Assembly (NCBI GenBank): GCA_910589415.1
Contig: OU342634.1
Location: forward strand, 21,015,144 to 21,079,143
Source: Malachius bipustulatus
Lineage: Eukaryota > Arthropoda > Insecta > Coleoptera > Melyridae
Direction of reading: 5' to 3'
Length of the DNA: 64,000 bases
In this document: one piece after another, positions 1 to 10,299 of the stretch
Position numbering within the stretch: the stretch's first letter is position 1
How the letters are laid out: every line of letters starts with the position of its first letter
Program-made: the position numbers and the translations under genes
The notes under the pieces: model-generated
What the model was told of the DNA's origin: nothing
The model's database searches: none
What the model saw: only the letters and a program-made list of their open reading frames with translations

Positions 1-3000
1 TTTAGCGGTTTAGCTTTTATAACCAAATAACAATTTCATAATTGACACTTTGACATCTCATAGTAGCCAAGCAACTTTAAAAACGAATGAAAGTCTAACA
101 AGCTACTTCGGATAAAATAAATAGGTTGACTTAAATCGACTAAGTTTCACCCCAGGATAATGAGCTGTGGAGTAATTTCATCAGGAGGGCCCTGTTTTTG
201 ACATAATAATATCTTTTATTGCGCCTGGGACATAAAGTTCAAAATACACAATAAAATTTGACCGTTCACATTTGGATGTCCGCAACTGTACCTATCTGAT
301 ATGTTTAGATAACATTCTATGCAATTTGTGACTGTTTTGGCACCTATTATAATGATCATAAAAAATAATTATCGAAAATTATTGCGATTGAAAGCATTGT
401 TTTTCATTAAAAAGCGATAAAGTAATCGGGAAATTTGTTTAGTTTATTTTATTTTTGAGTCGTTACTGAAAGCTGATACATACTATCAAGTTATATTAAT
501 TCATGTATATTGGTATATAATTGACTCGAGCTATCATGGTCATTATAACATAGCTTTTCTCGTTTTTGCCATTACCTTGTTCCCATTAGGGAATGCTTTA
601 AAAAAAAATATATGTAAAATTCACTCAATACCAGTGGCGGCTTTTCATATTTTAAAGTGTACTCGCAAAAAAAAATCTATATAGTAGCGTCGAGTCGTAT
701 AATCTCGTTACCCAAATTGACGTCGACGAAATGTGAAATTCGAGTCCTGGAAACTTTTCAAACAATAAAGCTTAAATCCTTCGTGTTGTGTGCATGACTT
801 GTGGCTTCGTCTTGTTGGAATCACATATTATCCGTCCAAGTCAAAATCTACAATCACCGGTAAAAAAACAATTTTCGGAAACAACAACTCCTTCATCATT
901 TTCGGAAAATACGATAAGATGATTATAACAGGGTAATTTTTTATAAGTGTAACGGCTTCTCTTCCACTGTTTGAAGACTTCCAGATCCCTAAATGGGACA
1001 ACTCTGCTTCTTTACGGACCCACCGAGTATGAGAAATGGGCCTCATCGCTAAAGAAAATTTTGTTTGAAAAATCGTCGTTCACAACCTGTTGCTCCAGCA
1101 ATTATTTTCACTACTTTTGCAATTACCATCTTTTAATAACACATGCTGGACAACGAACTAACAAAATGACTATGAAAAATTTTTGTCTCTATGTTTTCCT
1201 ATGGCATTATGTTAGATATGGCAAATAAGATTTAAAAATTTGTTCTAAGTACGACATAAAGGTGATGTAATCTACTTAGGTAGGTAATTATTTTGTCCAT
1301 TCTAGAAATCTTTTTTGAAAATTATTCCGCGAATATTCCTTCAGTTCAGTGAAAATGTGAAAGGTACAGAATATGCTCGTATAATATCGACCAGCCAAAT
1401 GAAAAGGATGCTACTTTCCAATAAGCCCATATAAAGGTATTTACGTTCAGTATATCGAATTTTATTTATATAAATTGGTTCTATTATACTTTCGATTCTC
1501 AGCCGAGAGAAATGTTACACGTTGGATGTGAGTTTTGCGAAGTCTGCGTATGATGTTTCAAGAAGAACCTGTATTTATGCTTTGGAAATGTCGGAAGGGC
1601 TCGCAAGTAAATGTAATATTATACCTAGTGAACTCGAATATGATTGAGAGATGACAAAATCCATAAAAGAGGAAAAAGTTGGCAAGTTATCTCGGTTTGA
1701 TATGTTTGCTGTAACACAAATCGCACCACCGGCAACAAATGAGACAATTACTGATTCAGCTTGAATTTTACGCGACCCCGAAATGGATAAAACTGACTCT
1801 CGCATTCTGGCACTCGTAAACTGGGAAACTTTTTAGCGACCCTACTCGAATGAGTAAATAAAGTTGACACAGATAGGCAACGCCTATAGAGAGTTTTTCT
1901 CGCCTCAAAATTTTCCGATACTGAACCCATAACCATTTTAATAAACTTATTGTTCCTCTAGAATCCCAAATAAACATATATCTTCCATATAAAGCTCTAA
2001 ATTCACTATGCGAATGTGAGACCTATCGTATTTTCGATATGAATATTTAGATATAACCAACCACTCACAGAACCTCAAATACGTAGGTATAATACCTAAT
2101 GGAATACTTGACCTATTCCATTATTTCCAGTAAGTATTTGGGGAATTCAATAAGTATCTAGACAGAGAGACGTAATTCTGGAGAGTAGGTATATGGGGAG
2201 AATAGAGCTCCTTATTATAAGTATTTATCCCTAAAGAATACCGAGGTGTTTTTACCCAAAGTTACGCTGCCTGAGACATAAATCAAAATCCAAAAGCGGC
2301 AAAGGCAAGAACGCACCTTCGTATAAAAGATAACAGATTCAGCCGATGATTCATTTCCATATAATTAGAATATCCCGCCTATACATTTCATGCAGCTTGT
2401 GCGGATGAAAGATTGCATAAAAACTCCTCCTCGAGACAACTACTAATGAGATGAAAAAATCCAAAACTGTCACCCAGTTCGAAGTCTTTAGAGCAACGTG
2501 TGTACACAAAAAATTAAATCGCAAATCATCTAAATAGGACATCGTTGGTTTGAAGAGGCTTACGATAAGGCGCGGTTGTTATACTGGGAGAAATACTGCC
2601 TTAATATCTCAGTCTGAGCTCAGGTTTGGGGATAACAATGCGTCATATTCATAGGCCCTTGCGGTGAGCACATTAGACCGGAGTATAACGGCAGGTTCTA
2701 TTGATATTACCACTGTTAGAGTTAACGGTATTACAACTGCAGTCTGTAATTCTGCTTTCAGAAGCCGATGTCGTTCAGGATATGGCTAATGCAATGGTCG
2801 TATCGCCCGTTGTTGGCTGATGTCATTTCCTTCGGTTCATGTCACTCCTGAACATTTCCCTAGAAAGGGTGAAATGATTCCCTTGTACTTTGCTGGTAGA
2901 AAATGGATATGTGTACCCGCAGAGATGATAATCATCATTACAATTCATGACATTTTTTCACATACTACCTATACCTACACAACTAGGATAAGATTTTAAT

Positions 3001-3460
3001 ACATTTAAAAAACTTATTTGGTTAATTCGTTCTTGATAAGTGGATTAGATTTCAAATAATTTTAAATAAGCGATCATCATATAGTGAAAAACTGATGAGT
3101 ATAAAATATGACTCTCTGAGATCTTTAAAGCCTGTAGTGTTTACATACTGCCTGTCACGATCTCTATACCCAAAAAGGTTGACACTCCTGACAATTAAAT
3201 CATTTAATTGATAACGAGTAACTAAATACTTTGTTGAGTGAAATCAATTATTTAGTTGCCGAATTTGAGATATTCAACCAACAAGAACGAAATAATAATT
3301 CAGTGAACCACATCCAACTACTTGGCTTGTGTCAAATTAATTCAACTACAAAGGACAAAATGCCACTCGCCCAGCTACACTTGATATTTTAACGGAACAG
3401 ACTTCTCTTTATTGAAATTAATTCATCTATTTATTCATTCTCTTTATCACTTTTTTTTAT
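1..3460. other. No gene recognised; 5' intron or flank of the Beat gene
   Basis: This stretch is AT-rich and holds only short open frames with no recognisable motif. I looked for the upstream Beat exon, which should encode the first Ig cysteine and a WYK-type tryptophan motif, and did not find it. It may lie before the window or be too short to spot by eye. Confidence 0.5.
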
Positions 3461-3513
3461 AATGAATTTCGCTTACACTCTTCCCCTCTGGACTTCGCTA
3501 CGGTTTCAGGTAG

Positions 3514-4560
3514 TCATCTACCATTGATGTACTTGTCATAATCCTTGCGGGGTACACCCTTCTTCTGCTTCACAGTGGTAGGAAATTTGCTCGCGTATGC
3601 CATGGGAAGTTCTCCGCTCTGGATTAAAGCAGCTTTCGATAGTAAAGGAGCATCCGTTTGGCCTGAGAACATAGGAATGTATACTTTGATTTCATCAATA
3701 AATGGAAATCGTTCGATTGGCTTATAAGAAAAATACCAATTTCCTTCTGATACGTCTAGGACAACTTTTAAATTCTTAAGGAAGTCAACTGCCAATAGAG
3801 TTTTAATGTTAGTTAGATAGAGTAGAATTGTAAATTTAGTATGGTGACATGACAAATCTTCTCACAATCGTCTTCAAGAATTTTAATCCGTCACGCACAA
3901 TACCATCATCATAATATGACACACAGACTGAAGATTTCCTGAAGCTATATTATGTACTGCTTTTCTTTCAACAACTCGTAAAGTGTAGCACCAGCGATAG
4001 TTTGTTGAGCTCCTGAGTCAATGAATCCGACTCCTCTAAAACGTTCTATTGCAATTGGGAGAAGTGCTCTAGACAAAGGTACCGGATTATACAATTGGAA
4101 ACCGTCGTCTGGTTGTTTTGACAGCGTTGTCTTTGGACATCTCGATTAGTAAAGCGTGTATGCATTTGAAACGTATGACTCCTGGTGAACCGCATCCATA
4201 GCAAGCAAGCTTAGGAAGTGAAGACGATAACGACAACTCAGCTGACGAAGGTTGACGTGTAAATTGTAAGTCCTCCGACGATGACAGTGGTGACAGACGT
4301 CTTTCTTTTCTTCCTTACTTCCTGCAGTTTCCTTTCTCGTGCGTCCAAAAATTCTGCAATAGGAGCAGCGTGGTCGTTGCTTTCTATCATCACCGCCGTC
4401 TCCTTCTGGGTGCGTCTTGAAGAAGCTTCAGCGTCCTTCTTATCAACTTATTTGAGTGATTGTTCAATATCAGATTTCGAGAAGAGAAAGCTTTCGAGAA
4501 TGTAAGCAAATTTTCCAATCATCAACTGTTCGCCTAGCTCCCCGCCGCCATGTTGCGGCG
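3514..4560 (-). pseudogene. Decayed Gypsy-type LTR retrotransposon fragment (gag nucleocapsid and protease)
   Basis: Reading the minus strand from about 4400 down, a first zinc-knuckle-like string (CSYCRIFGRTRKE) is followed by CYGCGSPGVIRFKC near 4150-4205. Next comes an aspartic-protease active-site string, GFIDSGAQQTIAGATLYELL, near 3975-4040. The longest intact piece is 113 codons (3514-3855). It contains TLLAVDFL and a Trp-Tyr-Phe segment, the arrangement seen at the end of Gypsy retropepsins, where the usual form is TLLGxDFL. Stops and frameshifts separate the pieces. Both knuckles lack the usual histidine (Arg and Val in its place), and the first also lacks its last cysteine. No reverse transcriptase, integrase or LTR was seen. 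Family assignment rests on motif order only. Confidence 0.65.
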
Positions 4561-4706
4561 ACACCTTCTAATAACAAGGAAAGAAAGCGAGTTCCAAGCA
4601 TACTCTCCATTCTTATTCTTCATAATGAGTTTCGATTACATGACAAAAATAAAACATGTGATCGACCTGATCCACGACTATTATAAATTGCATTATATTC
4701 TGTCGT

Positions 4707-6550
4707 TATACAGGGTTACTGGTAACTGGATACATTCCTTTGGTGATCTGATAAAACAAGAGGTAAGGAGTAAATTAACCCCAACATGCACTATACAAAA
4801 CTCAATAGATTTTGAATATTTCGATTTTTCAACTTTTCTTAAAAAAATGGTTTCAGATGTATTGAAATGTAATTTTCAAAAAATCTACTTTAACTTTTTG
4901 ATTTTTTTTTTTGCTGGAATACTTGTCCAATACTATGCTTCCTTCTGGAATAAAAAATATACTGAGGTATTTCGATCGTGTGAAAATTTCAAAGAAAAAC
5001 TTTCACAAACTATTTTTTTTAAATAAGATTTAAAAGTTTTTACAAGTTATTTTCGCAAAATTGTCAAGGCACCTTGCGTACAAATTGTTTTAAAAACTTC
5101 CCTAGTGTAGTAGCTATCTAACAAGGTACGAATTTTGTACAAGAATAACAGAATCTCCCCGCTATGTACCGTTACCGAGGAACAAATCCTTAAGTCGGGA
5201 CGTTTTAAAAAAAATACGGCCCTGAATGGGGGTCTTAAAATTCTCGGATCCGGTCCATTTTCAATAGGTCGTATTTGGGGGTCACGAGCTTCGTCCCTAC
5301 CAAGTTTCGTCCCGATCGGTAAAACTTTCAGACACTTATGCCCGTATTCACAAACGATAATTTCCTAAATAATTACGTAATTATTTAAATGAGTGAGATG
5401 GAGATATGCAGTTTTTTTGCAATAGAATGAGATGGGGATAATTGATTACGTAATTATTTAGGAAATTATCGTTTGTGAATACGGGCGTTAAGAGTGGCTA
5501 TTACTAGGCTATTCCCGAAAAATCCCGAAATTCCCGAAAAAATTACACTTCCCGGGAACGGATCCCGCTCATTTTCAATAAGCATCGTGCCACGGTACGC
5601 CTCTTCAATCAAGCCAAATTTCAACTTTCCCACATGAAAACTGGCGGCTCTAGAGTGTTTCCTAGCAAAGTCACAGACAGACAGACCGACAGACAGACAT
5701 TTTTCGGGCACAAGAATACGTATACTTACGAAACTTCTGTGACTTTGCTAGGAAACACTCTAGAGCCGCCAGTTTTCATGTGGGAAAGTTGAAATTTGGC
5801 TCGATTGAAGAGGCGCACCGTGGCACGATGCCCATTGAAAATGAGCGGGATCCGTTCCCGGGAAGTGTCATTTTTTCGGGAATTTCGGGATTTTTCGGGA
5901 ATAGCCTAGGAAACACTCTTAGTGTCTGAAAGTTTTACCGATCGGGACGAAACTTGGTAGGGACGAAGCTCGGGACTCCCAAATACGACCTGTTGAAAAT
6001 GGCCGGATCCGAGAATTTTAAGACCCCCGTTCAGGGCCGTATTTTTTTTTAAAACGTCCCGACTTAAGGATTTGTTCCTCGGTAACGGTACATAGCGGGG
6101 AGATTCTGTTATTCTTGTACAAGATTCGTACCTTGTTAGATAGCTACTACACTAGGAAAGTTTTTAAAACAATTTGTACGCAAGTTGCCTTGACAATTTT
6201 GCGAAAATAACTTGTAAAAACTTTTGATTCTTATTTAAAAAAAATAGTTTGTGAAAGTTTTTCTTTGAAATTTTCACACGATCAAAATACCTCAGGATAT
6301 TTTTTAATCCAGAAGGAAGCATAGTATTGGACAAGTATTCCAGCAAAAAAAGAAATCAAAAAGTTAAAGTAGATTTTTTGAAAATTACATTTCAAGACAT
6401 TTGAAACCATTTTTTTAAGAAAAGTTGAAAATCGAAATATCTCAAAATCTATTGAGTTTTGTATAGTGCATGTTGGGGTTACTTTACTCCTTACCTCTTG
6501 TTTTATCAGATCACCAAAGGAATGTATCCAGTTACCAGTAACCCTGTATA
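4707..6550. mobile_element. Foldback element FB1, a 1.84-kb palindrome ending in TATACAGGG/CCCTGTATA
   Basis: The left end (TATACAGGGTTACTGGTAAC) is the reverse complement of the right end near 6550, and the match continues inward almost without a break. Internal landmarks are mirrored: the TCTCCCCGCTATGTACCGTT block at about 5153 and 6085-6110, the CCCGGGAACGGATCCCGCTC block at about 5551 and 5848, and GTGTTTCCTAGCAAAGTCAC at 5658 against 5740-5760. The centre lies near 5700-5725 and includes a short ACAG-rich tract. No protein-coding frame was recognised, so this is most likely a non-autonomous foldback DNA transposon. The left arm carries a nested MITE that is absent from the right arm. 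Confidence 0.85.
5339..5487. mobile_element. 149-bp MITE, copy 1, nested in FB1; TIR TGCCCGTATTCAC, TSD TTA
   Basis: Terminal inverted repeats of about 40 bp run inward from TGCCCGTATTCACAAACG on the left and CGTTTGTGAATACGGGCG on the right. The element is flanked by TTA on both sides (5336-5338 and 5488-5490). The opposite FB1 arm (about 5910-5930) has the uninterrupted sequence, with a single TA(A)-type site where this copy is inserted. The short TIRs, small size and 3-bp duplication resemble Tourist-type (PIF/Harbinger) MITEs, but the superfamily is an inference. Confidence 0.85.
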
Positions 6551-7263
6551 GATAGCCATAATTTTAGATATTCATACTTAATTTAAAAAAATATAAACTC
6601 ATTTGTCACGGTATTCGAAAATAATCTTTATAAACAGTTATCGATTTTTATGTTTAATGTTCATCAATACAGAAATGCTTGTGCCTCGTGTCATTGCTCA
6701 TCCATCAAAGCTCAAAATTTAACTCTAGGGGTTAAATTTTGTAATTTCTTAAAACTTTGAAAACTGTATGAGTGCTGCGAATTTTTAACCACTCATGTCT
6801 TTTAATATATTCTCGAAGGTTATATTTACATCAAACTTACGCATGAAGTAATAAAAAAAAAAATCTTGAAGAAATCGATTATAATAGTACCTAAGTAGTT
6901 GAATTATCATATCCATATAAGAGATCTGTGTAAATCTGGTAAAAGCATTTAAATAGGGAACGTTCGATAAAAGGTTTTATAAATGTAGACAGCAACATTT
7001 ACAACAAGGGGCAATCAATTTTCTCAGCAGACTACCGTACAAGAAAGCTGTGATGTATCACCAGAGGTTACCACCGGGCTAACTATTGACAGAAATTGGA
7101 AATAGATTGAATATCGACCATTTTATCGGACACTGTCAGCATGAACGCTGCATATTCCATTTTCTTATCGCCAGAATTGTCTGTCAAAGCGAGAGAATTT
7201 AAAACAAAATCACAAAATCGTCGTTTGTCGAATTTTCAAGTTTTGTTATGTTTCTCCTTCCAG
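6551..7263. other. No feature seen; AT-rich intronic sequence ending in a splice acceptor
   Basis: No coding or repeat structure was recognised. The stretch ends in a pyrimidine-rich tract and CAG (tttctccttccag), the acceptor of the first visible Beat exon. Confidence 0.5.
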
Positions 7264-7399
7264 ATGCACAACTCGACGAAAAACGTGGTAGTTTTGTCTT
7301 CCGTTCAGCTCTCCAGTTCCGGAATATATAGATGCGAAGTTTCCGGTGAAGCCCCATCTTTTTCAACGGTCACAGAGCATGAACATATGACAGTTGTTG
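7264..7399 (+). CDS. Beaten path (Beat)-family gene, exon encoding second half of Ig domain 1
   Basis: This 136-bp internal exon encodes 45 residues. It contains SSSGIYRCEVSGEAPSF, the second-cysteine end of an immunoglobulin fold (Tyr-x-Cys) with the CEVS-EAPSF signature typical of Beat proteins. Beat proteins are secreted or membrane-attached Ig proteins that bind Side-family receptors in neuron and muscle recognition. The acceptor is tttctccttccag|ATG and the donor is G|gtaagt, leaving phase 1. The phase fits the next exon at 28051 exactly. The ATG at the exon start is probably an ordinary Met codon and not the initiator, because the first half of Ig1 and a signal peptide are missing. Which Beat subgroup this is cannot be decided here. 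Confidence 0.9.
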
Positions 7400-9610
7400 G
7401 TAAGTTATTCTTTACTAAGTTGTTTCGTTCTTGAGTTTCAACATACCGATGAAAATATATATTTCTTGTAAACTGCTCGTTAAGGTAACGGTATTACGAA
7501 AATTTTGTACGCATAGAAAGGTAAGAACATACTGCATCATGCAGCTTAAAAGAAAATTTAGAAGTAGACTGGCAGAAATTAGTTTTCAGTGAAAGTTGGT
7601 GAAAGTCGATTTCCCAGATTTAACAATGCGAGTCTTATCAGCTGAACGACAAGGCATATAAAATGGAAGGCGGCAGTGAAACCGAGTTAGAGTGATCAAT
7701 TTTCGATACAAAATCAACAATTTTAGAAAGAATCGAGAAATCATTTATTGTTAAAGAGCCGGAGAACGGGTGCGGGCCTAACAACGACTCAGTTATTCCT
7801 AAGGGACGTTTTCCAATCCGGGAATGTTGGCTTATTTCCGGTCCTATTCTGCTGTACGTACTCGGGAGCTTCCGGTCTGGGAGCTCCAATTTTCTTAAAC
7901 GTAATTACCACCAGGCCTCAACCAGACCGATCGAGTCGTCGGTGCACACACTACCAGACTAATTTAGGGCCCGCTTTAAACTAGATCTTGCTCCTTTTCT
8001 ATTCTCCAGATACTGATTGTCTTCTTTACATTTAAACAAGCCTTCAGCTCTTGAGTGCAATTAAGAATTAATTGGAATCGGCTAAAATTTACTCTCCTAC
8101 TTCAGTAAAAGACAGGAAATGCAATTCCAAAGTCATCCAGTAATAATATCGATTTGACAATCTGACGATTACCAGGGACAAATATTATTTCGCTCGTAAC
8201 ACGTTAGTTAGTTTACTTTAGTTTGACCATCGTAAATAAGATAACTTCATAGAGTGGAGAATTTTATCATAATTTGTCGACATTAAATAATAGCACCGGT
8301 AGTGGCATAAAGTGAAGAGCCTAATTTGGCCGGTACATTTTATGAAAGGCCTTAACTTTTATTGGCGTAAAATTTACCAAGTGAAATTTATGAAACCATT
8401 TTAGCTAACGGCCGGTTCGTCCGCTTAGAGGACCTCGTAAATCCTCAATTATGCCATTTCGGAGTAATATTCGAAACCACATAATTTTAATTGTGAGCTA
8501 AATGTGCCTTTAGTTCAAGAACGAAGCGTTAACCCTTTTTAAAGGGAAATTAGATGAAATGACAGTAATTATTTAGGGTTACATTAAACGCCTCTATTTC
8601 TAGAACTTGAACCACCAGTTTCGGGCTTTTCGAGCGGAAGCGAATCGAATTTATTATAGCCTAATGCATTCAGCTTTCGGTGCCGAGTGCCGAAAACTTG
8701 GCGATATGTATTTTCAGTGACACTGGCTGTAACTAGAGTTAAGTAATGGACTACTCACTAATTTGATTAAATTCCTATTCCGTGATGCTGGATTCGACCG
8801 CGCGGTTCCTGTTACTTCAACGACTGCATAAACGATATGCATAGGTATATAGGCTGGAAAATTCAAGGAATTTCGCGGAGAATTTTCCACAATATTCATA
8901 CCTCTTCTATCTCATAGTGTTCGGTTTTCTGAGTTCAACAATTTTTAAGAAGGTAGTCTGAACTGTAAATTTTTCAGGGAAAATGATAAATGAAGCGAGT
9001 AATGAAATAATTCCGTTCGCTCAAAATCTCACCGTATCCTAAAATATTTCCAAAGCTTAGTGCTTAGGATGATAGATATAGTGCAGACCTTATGAATTAT
9101 TAAGACCCGTTTTACCGTTCCGCGAGATGTCATATATTATTATTCTTTCTGTAAGTGTCCTTAAGTTTCCTACTATTTTATAACGCAGAGGAAATAGAGA
9201 GAGACTCAACCGGTTAAAGACCTGATGAAAACCAAAAGCGGTAAAATCTGTCGCTTTAGGGAAAGGAAGTTCCACTTCCAAAAAAAGTAATTTTTACCGA
9301 GAATCGGCGTCGCATCAGCGTCAGCGGCGACGTCTCTCTTTCCAATTAATTCTGCTCTATTTATTCAGCAGCACAAAAATAGACTATTAAGTTTGAGAAT
9401 GTAAAAAAAAATATTAAGAATGTTTAATGGCTGGGAATCTGAGCAAAATTGTTAATAATCGGAAACTTAAAACAGTAATACACACAATACATCCAATTAA
9501 GTACTAATTAAGCCTAGAAAAGATACTGCAAAGGCTATAATATAACTATATTCCGTTTATATTTCATCTTTCTGATGCCTTTGTAGGACACCTTATGCTA
9601 TTTCGAGATG

Positions 9611-10299
9611 ATAAAGGTGAAAATATAAAAAGACTGATGCCCGTATTCACAAGCGATAATTACCAAATTATTACGTAATCAGTTGTCTCCATCTTTTTCT
9701 AATGCAAATAAACTGTATATCTCCATCTCATTCATTTAATTATTTTCCAGATATTACAGGGCCAGAACGCTTTGTGAATACGGCCATGAGTCTTCTTTGG
9801 TACGACAAATTTATTTATTAAGCTATGAACTTGAGTGCCCTACCAATTTCGGCCAATTGCCATCTTCAGGGGCTAGGGGGGACTACTCAACTGTAAGAAA
9901 ATAAATAATAGGTATATTAGAGTAAAATTTTTAATTTAATATTCTTATAAGTGTTTACATTTTTTCATAGTGATCTTAGCTTTATTTTTACATCTTAATA
10001 TGCACAATATTCTTCTTCATAGATAATTCTCCGTTAATGGCCTAACAATTTAGGCTATTTTGTCTCAATTACTGCATTTTGTCTTTCTCATCTTAAGGTT
10101 TTTTCTTATTTTTCCATTTTTTGTTTTGTGTTGCCTACTAGATTTTTACTCTAATACCTATTATTTATTTTCTTGCAGTTGAGTAGTCTCCTCTAGCCCC
10201 TGAAGATGACAATTGGCATCTTCAAGTTCATAGCTTAATAAATAAATTTGTCGTATACCTACCAAAGAATACTCAATCTTTTTATATTTTCACCTTTAT
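9611..10299. mobile_element. Foldback/inverted-repeat element FB3
   Basis: The left arm (ATAAAGGTGAAAATATAAAA, then TCTTCTTTGGTACGACAAAT) is mirrored by the right arm (ATTTGTCGTATACCTACCAA, then TTTTATATTTTCACCTTTAT). Inner blocks such as AATTGCCATCTTCAGGGGCT at 9856-9875 and the AGCCCCTGAAGATG block at about 10195-10210 also mirror each other. The loop is AT-rich (about 9930-10130). No coding frame was recognised. A MITE interrupts the left arm. Confidence 0.8.
9638..9786. mobile_element. 149-bp MITE, copy 2, nested in FB3; TSD TGA
   Basis: This copy has the same length as copy 1 at 5339-5487 and begins with the same TGCCCGTATTCACAA. Its right end, TTTGTGAATACGGCCA, is diverged. It is flanked by TGA at 9635-9637 and 9787-9789. 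The opposite arm of FB3 (about 10265-10280) reads across the same point without the element and with a single TGA, which confirms both the ends and the 3-bp duplication. Confidence 0.85.

Noticed and set aside
2660..2830. Shared string ATGTCGTTCAGGATATG with 61710-61730
   Set aside because: Similarity does not extend beyond about 17 bases. Treated as chance.
4550..5026. 158-codon open frame
   Set aside because: Most of it lies in the left arm of palindrome FB1 with no recognisable domain. The mirrored arm does not keep the frame.
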